Part shown: in pieces, positions 37,001 to 49,800 of the stretch
How the letters are laid out: every line of letters starts with the position of its first letter
How positions within the stretch are numbered: the stretch's first letter is position 1
From: Atopsyche davidsoni
Lineage: Eukaryota > Arthropoda > Insecta > Trichoptera > Hydrobiosidae
Direction of reading: 5' to 3'
NCBI GenBank assembly: GCA_022113835.1
Contig: JAILWY010000018.1
Location: forward strand, 18,003,501-18,067,500
DNA: 64,000 bases
Notes under the pieces: model-generated
What the model saw: the letters and a program-made list of their open reading frames with translations, nothing else
Told to the model about the DNA's origin: nothing
The model's database searches: none
Made by a program: the position numbers and the translations under genes

Positions 37001-37265
37001 TTACTAATATGATTAGGCACATTAGTTTACACATAGAAGATAATTAAAGAAATTCTCAGAAAAATATCACCCAACCCACATCCCCAGGCTTACATGGCCG
37101 GTGTACTGACCCTTGTATTAACGAATCACATCCATTAATAGAGAATTTTTATCAATTATACTCTACATATGAACCAATGTGCCCAGAATGTACCAAAATA
37201 TAAAAAAACCCGTAATGAGTAATAAATACGCATCTGACTGACGTTCAATCCAAAAAATAGACATA
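37001..37265 (-). mobile_element. tRNA-like TIR element, copy 5 (minus)
   Basis: It carries gattaggcacattagtttac at the left, a damaged tRNA-like core (T-arm partly lost) and the TIR (cgcatctgactgacgttcaa) at the right, ending ccaaaaaatagacatac. It is an older, more diverged copy than those at 22451 and 26455. Confidence 0.6.
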
Positions 37266-40200
37266 CATATATATATATTAAACTGCATCCAGCATCTGCA
37301 TCAGCATCATAACAGTTAAAAATAACAGGATGTAAACAGCGTAAATCTTATCGTCATGCCATTCGTCGTTTTGGTGATAGCCTGGCACATTAAATGCGTA
37401 ATAGTGTAATCTTTTTTTGCAATATGCGTCAAAAATTTAAAATACAGTTATAATAAATCCGTAGTTTTAAAAAAAATGTCGTTGCCTTGATTTTGAGATG
37501 TCTTTATACGATTTGAAAAGCCTCTCAGGGGGGATAATAATGAGAGCGGTTTTCGTTTATTAGAGATAAAATATGCTTTGTAAATTGTATTGTATTGTTT
37601 GCAAAACGACTCAGCAGGGTAACTATTATTAATCTCCCGATTTAAATATCAACAGTTTGCATGTTTGTCAAGTGTAACTGCGGGCTCTCGCAATAAATCC
37701 CGAACTTTCTACTTGCCCCAATAAAGCACTCGGGCAGCAAAAAGGAGCATTTTCACGAAATAAGCGAATGCGTATGCGATGTTCGTGATGTTATTCTGAC
37801 ATCTCCCAGAATGTAACGAATATATCTCGGCCGACACGAGCCTGCCGGGGAGCGGGGCTGTAAATATATTTCCGAGGGCCCGTAAATCATAATCAGTGGA
37901 GGCGAACCGCGGCCCGGTCTTGATTTATCATCGTCTTCCTAATGAAAACCTTCTTATTGTTACTTTGAAACAATTTTGTCGAAAATATCTTTTTCTCGTG
38001 CTCTCCTTACTGGTTCGCTGCGCATCGCGAGGGCGGTAAGTGTAGTCGTTTAATTACAATAAATTACCATGCCACATATATGCATCGTTTTTTTTAAAAG
38101 TTAATATGTATAAATAATCACGTTTCTTGAAAATGCTTCGGAAGTCGAAGTCGGAACATATCCGTAAAGTTTTTTTACTAGAGCGTTGTTAATTTCTTGG
38201 TAAAAATATATGTGCCTGTTTAATATATAAAATACTATACATAATATAGAAATTATGGACCTTTGAATTAAAAATATATCGTTGATAATACAAGATATTA
38301 ACTTCTCGGTTTTATTACGAAAGATACTAGACATGAAAGGAGTCGCGGAACATGTCCGCCTGCGCGGCGCTTTGTAGCGCGGTAATTGAATTTCCGTGCC
38401 GTATCAAATAACAAACCTGACGTATTTTCGTTTAAAAATATGACATTTCTGCGGTGAATTAAGAGATAATGTAAATAAAATAAAGGAATCGGATCTAGCC
38501 GGGGCATTAATATTCATACACACTGACAGCGAGCGGCCCCGTCGGAATACGTAATGTCTGGCGCCTCCTTGCTTCGGGACAGGGACCGCTCGGTACAAAT
38601 TGACCAACACCAACGTATCAAATTTGTTCCTGACGTTGAGATACTGGCGGATTTGTTTTAAATTGGGTTTGGAAAGAGTCCGCTATTTATATTTCCCCGC
38701 TGCGTAATTGGAGGGAACGTTTTGAATGTGTAAGGGAAATGTCGCGCTTTGAGAGCGATCCGCGGGCTCGGACTTCAGAGACGATGAAAATATTAATGCC
38801 ATCAATTTTTAAAAGCTTCCGTAATGAAATGTCACCGGGAAATGAACATTTTTTTATACACAACCACCGTGAACGCTTTGCTGGATGTAACGAAATAAAC
38901 AACGCTTATTAGGTATTAAATTTCTTCTCAGCATGGTGGTATGCAAATAAAATCCATAAAAGGGTGGGGACTGATTACACAGTGTAAGCTTAATAGCTGA
39001 ATAAAGTTTAATTCGATTAATTAGATCAATCAAATTTCTCTAAAAAGTAATCAAAGGAATTATTCCCTTCCCACTCACCATAACCCAATTTTGAATACGG
39101 ACGTTGACAAATACCTAGATTTAGCTTATTACAAACGTAGAGTTTATTTAGATTAGCGTATTTATTAAATATTAAAAATAGTTATATTTAAAACAGACTG
39201 TAAAATTGGTTATGATATATGACTAAAATTTAATCAAACAGTGATTACAAAGTTGTATAAAACGGAGCACATATATTAATAAAATATTTTTTTTGATACA
39301 ATGTAAGTATTATTTTACAAATTTACTATTTTTAATAGTTATATCTAAATTGTAGATCGTTTAGCAGGGGAAAAGCGTTTTATCAAATCCATATAGCGTG
39401 TGTAGCCGTCAATTTAATTACTCTTTCAGGGCTTGGGCTTTAGTAATCAAATATATCACTTGTATTCGAGGTATTAATTTTAATACCACATTAATGATTT
39501 AATTTAACTGCTATCATAAAAAGGATCAGTCAACACACATGATAGATTCGTAACTATGTGAGTACAGTCGACTACACACGTTATCACTCTACTGACAACC
39601 GAATCCTCTTTTGACTTTATTAAAAAAATACTAAAAATCATCACAAATAAAGGGATGCTGTGTGAAGTTGTGTCTCTGCGTGTGTAGCTGACTTACGTCA
39701 GTTGATGTTTACATATTAACCTATTTCGTTATAATTTGACTATGGTGCTTTTAAACATACACACGGTGCTCGGGTATCGATTATTGCAGGTCGCTCCCTC
39801 ATTGCTCCCCATGCTACGATATGAATTGATTGACGGTAATGGATCATCCCGTACCAGTTTGATGTAATCTGACAAAAATGTTTTGGATATGATTAATCAC
39901 AATGCGATATTACCTACGGTTGTTTTTATGGCATTTGTCACTTTTAGAGCTTAGTCACATCAATCTTCATATTTTAATATTAAATTATACAACTTCATGG
40001 CAGAGTGAGACCGGAGCACTGATTTTTTTTACTATTGTAATATTTGCTTCATTTTGATTAAAGCCAGGTATAATAAATGGCGTCAGCGAAATGCCTAGTA
40101 TTTAAAAAAGAGCCAAAACCGAATAAAGTAAAATTGAGAAGTCTACAAAATGTTTCGTAAAAACGTTGAATAAATTTTAAAGTTATATATTTAAGACTAG

Positions 40201-41748
40201 TACTGTGCATGTATTCGTTGCGCGCCACTGATGTTTTTGTAAACAAATAATTATCACACTGCATGACAGCTTTTGAGTGGCGTTTTGTTTAGTCTGTCGG
40301 AAGCGGCTCAGAGCGTTCATGAACCCAGCGATTCAGAATCTCACATCGTTCTGTACTCAGATAAAATAAATGTTTACGCTTTTTGCTATTTTCACAGGCT
40401 CGAAGCTTCTGTTTATCTTTCTACGACTGTAGTGCTGTAAATTCAAAGCTTTTTGCTATCGCAGATTTGTAATGGGATTTTCGTGTTCCGATACTCCAGT
40501 ACATCGGCTGTGCTCGATGTCAGGAAGTCCCGAGGGACCCCCGACTTGGATCTCATGAGACTACTGCTGTAGGAGACAATAACCAAAAAAATGCACAACC
40601 CCAAATAATTAAAACCCCAACTCTTTTGTACAATGTTAAACACAAAGTATAAATGAATATGTATTATACCCCAAACCCAGTAAACAGTTCAATTATGAAA
40701 CAATATTATAGATACTAACATATACAGTGTAATTATTAAATATTGCTTTTATGAAACATGATTTTAATCTTTACTACTTAGAATACGTTAGCATAATAAT
40801 TTATAGTTTGATCAAATTCGCTATAATAACAGCTTCTACTTAACCTAAATGGAAGTTCCTTATATAATTTCCTATATAATGTAAGTAATTACCTAATTTA
40901 TGACATGGCTCGGCTGTTATATACATTATACTAGATTTTAGAATATTTAATTGCTTTCATAGTTGGAGACTCGACGATGAATTATTTAATATCGGCACCA
41001 AGGGAGAATACCTGTAAACCCCACGGTGCTATTGATATATTAATGTAGGTAGGAAATAGGTTAACACTTTAGTGGAGCCTTTTAATGCCTTTCTAAAGCG
41101 ATTTATTCAAAATATAACTTCTAACTTTATTAAGTTGAATTTTTGAGTTATAAACACCCATAAGAGCTTAAGTTGTGTGGCTTTATTTACGCTCATCGGT
41201 TGGTCTATCGGGCTAGAAAAAAAAGTTAAAAAAGGTTGCGATTCACACTGTGGTGAGATAATATCTAAGATTTAGATTTGAGTCGCATTATAGCTGCCTC
41301 GGGAGAACGGGTCTTCATTTCACAATAAGCTCTGCTTTTAACTTACAATCGTAAGCTATTTGCAGATAGTGAAGAAGCAAAGAAAAGAGTCTCGGACAAA
41401 AGCGCCTCGGAGGTCTCAATCCAGTAGGAGATGTGCTAATAATGCGTCAATTGTTTGCGTCTCGGGATGCCATTGTTGCAAGGCTTGCAAGCCGAGGGAA
41501 GGCTACCGGCGCCGGGCTTGTGCGGGATGCGAGATGCGAGGAGGCCGCGCTCCGTGGGGCCCCGGGGACACCGTTACGCCCTGCGCTGCAACTGCTCCCT
41601 TCGCAGCGGCTCTTCAACTGTGGCGCGCGCGGTATCCGATTCATGACTTCGCACTCGACATGGAAAGCGTAAAAAAAATTATGGTGGGAATACGCTCTTG
41701 TGGACAAATTAATTTTTACATTCAGAATATAAGAAAACGCTAATTTTT
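37266..41748. other. Intergenic DNA with GC-rich islands
   Basis: Islands at about 37800-37910, 38330-38600 and 41400-41650 break an AT-rich background. The last holds overlapping ORFs on both strands (41360-41743, 41433-41672, 41447-41707), none with recognisable domains. It lies about 1.4 kb before the likely start of gene B and could be part of its promoter region. Confidence 0.4.
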
Positions 41749-42063
41749 AGTTTCCTCACTTACGCCTGCCCCATCTGGGGATACATCCCGTCTGAGAAAC
41801 ACAAGCCTCTCCAAAATGAAATCCTCCGCTAGGCACTCAATGCCCCGAGGTTCATCCAAAATTCTCAGCTTCACAGAACGATCCAAGAGGTCATCATCCA
41901 CCTCGCACACTTCTTCCAAATCTTCACCCACTTAGCTCCAAACCCCTCAATCAACACCTTCTTCGAGTTCAACCTCGAGAACTGCCTCCACAAAAAAGGC
42001 CAAAAGCCACCCCCCTCCCCCACACACAACATCACGGTGACACAAGTCACTCAGTCATTTTGA
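41749..42063 (+). pseudogene. Jockey-type LINE reverse transcriptase fragment
   Basis: The frame reads SFLTYACPIWGYIPSEKHKP and LNAPRFIQNSQLHRTIQEVI, the C-terminal end of jockey-clade reverse transcriptases. An in-frame TAG at 41830-41832 breaks it and the frame ends with TGA at 42061-42063. Only this 3' end survives, as is usual for 5'-truncated LINE copies. An ACTAG pentamer run (42101-42119) follows and may be the element tail. Confidence 0.75.
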
Positions 42064-42199
42064 AGGAAAATCTTCCTGTTTCGCCGATAAATCCAGATAC
42101 ACTAGACTAGACTAGACTAATTCTTAGTACATAAACATATTACTTGACTAAGCAAATATGTATATATATATATATTTTTTTCTTTTTTTTCGTTCGGTA

Positions 42200-42480
42200 T
42201 CTCACTGAGCATATATTTATGCTGTTTTCTCAGGTAAAAAAGTGGGTCCTTCTACACCGCAGTTATATTAAAAAGAAAAGTCTGCGTATTGCTACTGCCC
42301 AATTCATCTTCATCAAGTGCCTCTTCTCAGAAGAGGTTGGCGACCATTTCACTGATCATATACTCATGCTGAGCCAGTGTTCACGATTTTCTAAAGAAAA
42401 GATAGTGTAGTGGGTTCTACACCGCAGATTTATATTAGTAGGATAAATCTGCGTATTGCTGCTGCCCAATTGCATTATTA
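42200..42480 (+). repeat. Direct repeat, about 168 bp apart
   Basis: gtgggtccttctacaccgca to tactgcccaattcat (42243-42307) recurs at 42411-42475 with changes, and the preceding atcatatactcatgctg segment is duplicated too. The function is unknown. Confidence 0.5.
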
Positions 42481-42734
42481 TATATTCCTCTCATTACAAA
42501 GCTCAGCAGTAGGCTACTTCCAGAGCACATTCCTCCACAACCAATACAAGTCCAATACTCCATTACACACGCTCAGAGTACAGAATGACAGCTATACACA
42601 AGCAATTGAATACGGAGAGCGGGGAGGCACGCGTGTGTGCGCATACGTAAGAAACAAGATACATAAGTTGAGAGCCACTGCCCTCCGCAAGATGCTCATA
42701 ATCTGTTCATGAACCTTGAAAAAAAAAAGGTGGC

Positions 42735-42983
42735 CACAATGGTGCATGGGGCGAGGGGCGAGGAGAGGGACGGCTCTAGGGGCGGTGGGAACAGCGGGCC
42801 GGGGCAGGTAGAGGGGCCCGAGCTCCGTGGACTGTAATGTGAGCTTCAGTAGACTGTGTCCTGCCGCCGGGAAGTTCTGCAAACACGCCTAACCTCTTCT
42901 GTTGGCCAGTCGCACAGTCGAGTGATTGTGGTTTCATCGAAGTTACAATGTTTGTTTAGTGGTTTTATTCTATGCGATAACTG
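42735..42983 (+). promoter_or_regulatory. Possible promoter and first non-coding exon of UNC5-B
   Basis: A GC-rich stretch is followed by a TCAGTA Inr-like site near 42845 and a good donor (ctg|gtaagc at 42984). Splicing to the acceptor at 43559-43560 would give a two-part leader. This is inference: no transcript data exist here and other leader exons could lie upstream. Confidence 0.3.
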
Positions 42984-43039
42984 GTAAGCCGATTTCGAAA
43001 ATATTTTTTAAAAAATTTTTATGCAATTTGCATCTAAGG

Positions 43040-43235
43040 CAGTCATGTCAAAGATAAGGCCCGCGGGCCGCATCCGGCACTCGGGCCGTATCAATACGGC
43101 CCGCGATCGCAATGTGTCACAGAAAGAAGAATCATGTTTTTTAGAGCTTTTAGACTTATTTTATTTGAATCTGGCCGACCTACACATACTAAATTTAATA
43201 TATGACCCTCTGCAAAATTGAGTTTGACACCTCTG
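43040..43235. mobile_element. hAT-like MITE with 8-bp target duplication
   Basis: The ends CAGTCATGTCAAAGA and (complement) CAGAGGTGTCAAACTC form hAT-type inverted repeats. The flanks atctaagg at 43032-43039 and 43236-43243 are identical 8-bp target duplications, the hAT signature. There is no ORF of its own. It lies about 325 bp before the gene B leader exon, inside the inferred leader intron. Confidence 0.85.
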
Positions 43236-43560
43236 ATCTAAGGTTTCTGTTTTCAGAATGTTAAAGATCTTTTTAAAAATAAATGATATTTCACTTTTCA
43301 ATATTATATTTCGCATATTTCACAGATTATGATTTTATCTGTATACAGCGTATTATCTCAATTGACCAACGTCTGTTTTTGGGGTAACTATAGTTTGTAT
43401 TAGTCATTGCCATCTTACTGTGCAATATATTTTACCAATACTAATAATTAAGTGTAAATTTTATTCGAGTAGAATGACTGATCTTCTGTTGTTATTATTA
43501 AATATGTTTGATTTCCAAAATGTAAAGTTTTTGATATATGAAAATATATTATTGTTTCAG

Positions 43561-43736
43561 ATGGTGGTATCCTGCTTCTTATAGTGCTAAAACTGATGCT
43601 TTGTGTGCTGTGTTTAGAGAGCCATGTATTATATGTCTCGGAGTGATTTGAATTCCGGGTCGCCGGACTTAAAATGATAACACTAAGTGAAGTGGTGTGG
43701 TGGTGATCTAATTAAGTGTCTTATTGAGTGATAGAG
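43561..43736 (+). promoter_or_regulatory. 5' leader of UNC5-B with four upstream ORFs
   Basis: The leader follows an acceptor (gtttcag, AG at 43559-43560). Four upstream ORFs start at 43561, 43596, 43624 and 43674 and stop at 43584, 43646, 43677 and 43706. The last two overlap as ATGA. All close before the main ATG, and an in-frame TGA at 43725-43727 isolates the main frame. This pattern usually lowers translation or makes it conditional. Confidence 0.6.
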
Positions 43737-43809
43737 ATGAAGTGGACTGCAGTGCTGGTCTGCTTGCTAATCGCGGAGATTCTCGCGGGCGTGCAGAGAG
43801 ACTCCACAG
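43737..43809 (+). CDS. unc-5: UNC5-B exon 1 (coding): signal peptide
   Basis: It encodes [18 protein letters not shown] then VQRDST: one Lys, a hydrophobic core and a small residue before the likely cleavage point. The donor GTAATT starts at 43810 and the exon ends in phase 1. Base -3 of the ATG is G, a fair context. Confidence 0.88.
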
Positions 43810-46800
43810 GTAATTTAACATTTAATTATTTTATTTTTTATTTTTGATCCACGAGCTGAGACATTCAAGCTTGAATAATAAAGCTTGAAAACAGAGACCT
43901 AATTATTATTATATAGACCCTGTTAAAACAGGAGCCCTCGAGATAAAATGCAGATATTTAATACATGTATTAGAAAGAATTTAGAAGCGATTGTGGCTGT
44001 GTTAAGGTTGTTCAGGTTATGTATAATATCACGGAAAACCTGCATAACAGCGGGTTTTTCTTGCCTGAATGAATTTTGAGAAAGATTATAATGTTAACGA
44101 ACTTGAGACCTCGTGGCCGACAAGCAAACATGATTTCCCTAATCTATTATGCTGTTTTGTATTAAGTCTTTAGTTAATTTAGTGTCTAAGGTTACATTTG
44201 TAAGAAGAGATCAGTTTTGGAATATATAATAAGCATTATTCAAATGAAAGTTACTAAACAAATTATTCATATTAAAAAAAAAACTTCTTCATGTTATCGC
44301 GATAAAATACTTACCATGCTCAGTTGGATTTATCGATTTTTTCAGCACATTTATAAAATTCTTGGTTTATTTAAAAATTAATAAAATCACAATATTATTT
44401 AATGGTAGTAATTGTAATTTTTTTTATAAAAGTGTATTATATAAAGAATACGCAATACGACAATATTTTTGCAAAATGAAATACTTTAAATTCTCTTAAT
44501 ATAAATCATTTTTTTTACTTTTTCAGAATTTGGAAACCACACATAATAATATTCTCAATATGCTATCGTTTACCTAATTCGATATTTTATAAATTACTTC
44601 ACATTTAAGATTTCTTTATAAATTTAATACCTAATAATAAAAACAAATTTAATTCAGACAAAAATATCTGCCATTATTGAAGGTTCTATTCATATGTTTC
44701 AAAACAACTTTCAAACCATTATCGGGTTAGAATTATGTAGAAGTATTTAAAATCAGGCTAATTATTTAGGTCGCATGTCAGCAACATTGCTGTCGTTTAT
44801 TAAAATCCTCGGTATTTCTAAAAGTATTTTGATTTGAATTGTTTGCCTTCGTATGAGAATCCACTCAAAATAACTCGGTGACCTGAATAGGGTAAAGCCT
44901 GAAAACTTTTCATATTTGTTTGTACATATTTTATTTACACATAGAAATAAATTGACGATAATAATTTTTGTGTGTTTTTCAATTAATAATCCTAAACAAG
45001 TTGAACGATTTCAATAGTTTATTAATAGTGAAAACGTGACTTTGTGTAAAAATTGTAATTTACAATGCTTTATATAATTATGTGGTATTGAAATAATGTA
45101 AGTATATTTTTTATAGATGAAAGAACCTCTAAGCGACTTCCGTTGATAGAAGAGTCAGCAGACGGGGATCTCATGTCTACCCCCAAAAATACGACCACAA
45201 CTGATAAGGAGACGAAGCTGAACCAGATACCGTTTCTTCAGCCGGAGCCGTTCGATCCGTACAATCCGGCGCACAAGTTCTCAGTGGAGGACGGCGACCC
45301 TGACGATGGAGACGAGTACGAGGAGTACGATGGCAAGGCAGGGGCGGCGGGTAGGACGGGCGAGCGAGAAGGTAGTGTAGACCTGGGCGGAGGGCACCTG
45401 GGAGGAGGGCACCTTGGCGGAGGAGATCGACTGTTGCAGTCCAGTGCCGACCTTCCTATGTTCATGCTGGAGCCCAAGGACGCCTACGTCATCAAGAACA
45501 AGCCAGCCATGCTGCAGTGTCAGGCTGCCAACGCTCTCCAGGTAATTTAATCACAAAAAAAAACTCTAGAGAAGAAAACTAAATAATATGTGTTATATAG
45601 AAATCTTGTGCTATTTTTAAATACGGTGTTTTTTTAACAGGTGTATTTCAAATGCAATGGAGAACGATGGACCGCATGCACGCAGCTGCAGTTCGTTGAC
45701 CCTCAGAGTGGAGTGAGCATCGTGGAAGTGGAGTGCAACATCACCAGGAACCAGGTCGATGAGTTCTTTGGGGAGGAGAGGTTCCGCTGCAATTGCATCG
45801 CCTGGATGGGCCGCGGCCAAATCGTCAGCCAGCCCGCCTTCATAGAAGTAGCTTGTGAGTAGTTCTTATACATAGTAAAAATACACGTTTAACCGTACCA
45901 TATTTAATTCATTAAATTTTATTAAAATAATACATTTCAAGCACATAATCGAAAACTAGTATGTTATATTCCTCATAAAGCGCGTACTTTTCGATTCCAT
46001 AAATTTTTTCAGTTGCAGAGTTATGAGGTCATCTTTTTTTTTTGATAGCTTTCATTAAAACACTTTTATGAAAATTTTATTTAAAAAAAATAATTATTGT
46101 ATTACAGTTTACGAATAACTGAATATCCCCCGTAAATGTTTTATTTATCACGGTGGTTTTCTAATGACGCCACGAATAATTTTACCACTCGGGCTTATCT
46201 TGTGAATAACCAAGCTTCTAATAACGCTAAGACATAAACGACAAAATGATCATAATAAATGTGCGGCACGTGATTTATTTTACGAAAACACAGCCGAAAG
46301 ATAGAATATAATATGGGTATGTAATGTATTTGTTTATGATTACTATATTTTACCAACAGATATATATTTTTATTTATAAATTATTTTGAAGTGTGCATAT
46401 TTTTAAACTGTGTTTGCTTTCATTTTTTCCTGCTTAAAGACGGGACAAATAAAACGACGGTAGTTGATAACGATTGAATTTCTTTTTATACCGACTAGGA
46501 AGAGAATTCTATTTTAAATATTAAACTTGCTTCTCTACTATCAATAAAAGTTGTCTATAAAGTAGGCAATTTATGCCTGTGAGTACCATTACAGACGTCT
46601 TATCGCTGAGTTAAGTTTCGAGTTCCATTCCTCTCTGCACCATTCAATGATGTACAGGCCATTTAACCTGTAATCTCACGAAGCAATTTCCACTGAAGGT
46701 GTGAGGGACGTGCCCTGCCAGTCTCTGAAAGTCGAGCTGAAGAACTATACGTACAGATCTCTTAAAACTATTGCTATCGTGCATAGTAACAAAGAAGTTA

Positions 46801-49800
46801 ACATTTTACAGTTATTATTCTACCATTGCTTTTAGAATATATATCAAAAATAATTCTTGGTTAGGTCAGTTACGTCTAATCTACATTTTTTATTACAAAA
46901 TAGTAGCTATTATATGTTATAAAAAAAATCAGTATCAAAACAATACATTACAAACTACGCAGTAATGACCAAATTCTAGAAAATATCAACGATGAACGCT
47001 ACAATTTTTAAGGCTATTTGTCCATCAAATATTTTTTTTATGCATAACGTATTTATTTAAATAAAAACTTTACTTTAACGCTGACGTTTAAATAAGTTTT
47101 GCATTAATGTACAGTACATTTGATATTGAGTATATGGAGGGTTGCAGATTGTCTTTAATACAATTGACTTCGTCTCTCCCGCGTGTGGAGTTATTAGAAA
47201 CGTGCCGTAAGGAAATACTCTGCGAATAACAGCTTACGAGATAAATATTTTTCCTATGGACCGATAGAAATTAAAATGATTTATGTATTAAATGTTATGA
47301 CGATATTTGTCTGCAATTCACGTGAATCAAGTAACATGCTACCAGTAAGCAATGCACGGGAGCTACAGTTTAATATAATACTTCCAAAACAAGACTGAGT
47401 ACCTCGCATAAGCGTTGTATAATGTAGAAGTGCTTACATTTTAGCTGAGAAATTCCTCAGATAACTTTAAATCGTCTGCAAAGTTAGACTATAATTCAAG
47501 TTGTATAAATTATATTCGTATTTCTCTTCCATGCGACTGTTATTTTAATAACGAGTTGAATAGTTTCGATTTTGTTTTGTTTGAATTATTATAATTATAT
47601 GACTATCCGATATGTTATCTATCTGCCAAACTAGTATTATTTACTTACTATCTCTTGACTATATAATCTTTAGAAATTGTGTTAACAAAATATAGCCTCA
47701 TATATTTATACAATTAGTTTTATAATTGAGATACAAAATAAGATAAAATACATGTTTAATAATTTACAGGAATAAATGGTAAATATTAGAAAATTTATAA
47801 TGATAAAAGCAACTCTGTATTCTTTCTTCTTATAACTAAACTGAGTTTAGTTATAAGTTTAGCTATGCATCTGATGATGACTTAGTCTATTTGGTTGAAA
47901 CTAGTCATGCAAAGAATATAATAAACTCAAAGTGAAGAAATAATACAAAGTTACTTTTATCATTATAATAATGGATCTTCACAAATCAAATGCCTTGTCC
48001 CTCAACAAGATTAGAAAATTTGTTTGACGGCATGCATTTGAAATTTATCATTGAGTTCAATTGAATACAGAAAAAATATGATACTCACTCAAAGATATGT
48101 AATTTGAATGATGATGCTTGTCTTAAGTTTAGTCTTGAATATATTTATGTTATAATATTGATTTTTTAAATAAATATTGAAGCGAATAGTGTGAGTGTAA
48201 TAACATCTACGCAAAGGGGTGTCTTTCAGCCGGGCACATAGCGATAGTGAAAAGTCTTTAATAATGGATCAGTCAGAATTAGTCTCAAGCGGACGAATTA
48301 ATTTATTTGCACTCGCAGGGGGTATCGCGTCATGAAATATTCAATTCAAGCAAATTCCTCGCTGACAAATCTTTGAAAGGGCTTTAATAATTAGAATGGA
48401 ATCTTGCGAGAGGTCCGTGAGAACGCGGCCGGCGCGGGGCGGCGCGGGCGTCTCGTGAGGGAGCAAAATTGAAATCGTGCAGTCGGCCTAATGGCGCCCG
48501 AGTCCGGTCATTAGTCATGCCGCGTAATTATTGCCCCGAGAAAAACCTCCGCGCCCCCTCCGCCCCGCCGCCACTGCTGCGGTTTTTTAATGAGGGAAAT
48601 ATTAATATACAAGCCGCGCAAACTGCTCGAGTGTCGTGAACCCCGCCACCGGACTTTTCATTTTTCCTTTTCTAAATTCATTCTGCGCCAACAGTGATAA
48701 TGTTATCTTGAAACGTAACATCATACTGCTGTTAATATAATTTTGTACTTGCTTACACTTAAATTATATTGATTGATAATGATTAAAAATGATTAAAGAA
48801 ACTTTCAGAAAAATATCATCGTGATTTGTGTGGGATTCGAACACACACCCCCAAGCATACATGGCCGGTAATCATTATCAATCAATAAAAAACCTGTATA
48901 GGCAAAATCGTACTTCCTGTGAGACGGTCTTCACAAAAATCAATAATATAAATTATATTATTTTCAAAACGACTGGTTATTAAAAATGTGTAATCGTTCC
49001 CAACCTGTTAATGAAAATAATATTTTGAAATTATTAAAAAAAAAAAAACAACTTGCAGGCATTTTTCTTTATTTTTAAAATAAATATCTTTGAAATTTTT
49101 ATTTCTCTGTAGTCTAAATACGTTACATTCTCTCGTCGAAAAAAACACTACAAAAGCGCAGCAAATATTTTTTAATTTACGAAATGATATTTTACGTCTC
49201 GTTGTCCTGAGCTGCACGCCAGTGTAGCGCACGAAGACGGATACCTCCCGCTTTTTGAGCTAATTTACACGAAACGCTAAATCAGTGATTACGCAACAAT
49301 AAAACACATGTATATGAAATCTTTTCACGAAAGGGTTGGCTAATTAGGTAATGAATCAAATTTAATCACGTCAACGGTGTAATCTGGAGGCAAGTCGGTT
49401 ACGCGGCGATAGAGCGGTCGTAGCCGGCCGTGTAATTTGATTAGCGCACAGTAAAAATGCACGTCGGCATTCCGCATCGACGAATCAACAAAACCAACAG
49501 TGTGAAAAGAGTTCAGATGGACGGGGGTCGCTTTCAGGTGCGAGGGGGTGCGAAATGGGGGTGGGGGGTAGCGCCAGGCTAATCTGGAACTACCCGCCCT
49601 TGTCAGCTTAATTGTTGGGAAAATTAAACTCGGCACCTGTGTTCATTTTGCTTTACATTTCTCCTGTTGAGTGTTAATCAACTATAGCTTTTGTGTGTAT
49701 TTTGAATGGCCGTTTTTCACGCGGCCTTTGCGAGCGTGTTTTTTTTTTATTATTGCGGGTTGTTTGTGATTAAATTTTCACGCCGAATACGGAATGTGTT

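Noticed and set aside
41360..41743. 127-aa Cys/Arg-rich ORF and overlapping frames
   Set aside because: Open in several frames on both strands, as GC-rich non-coding DNA is; no domain recognised.
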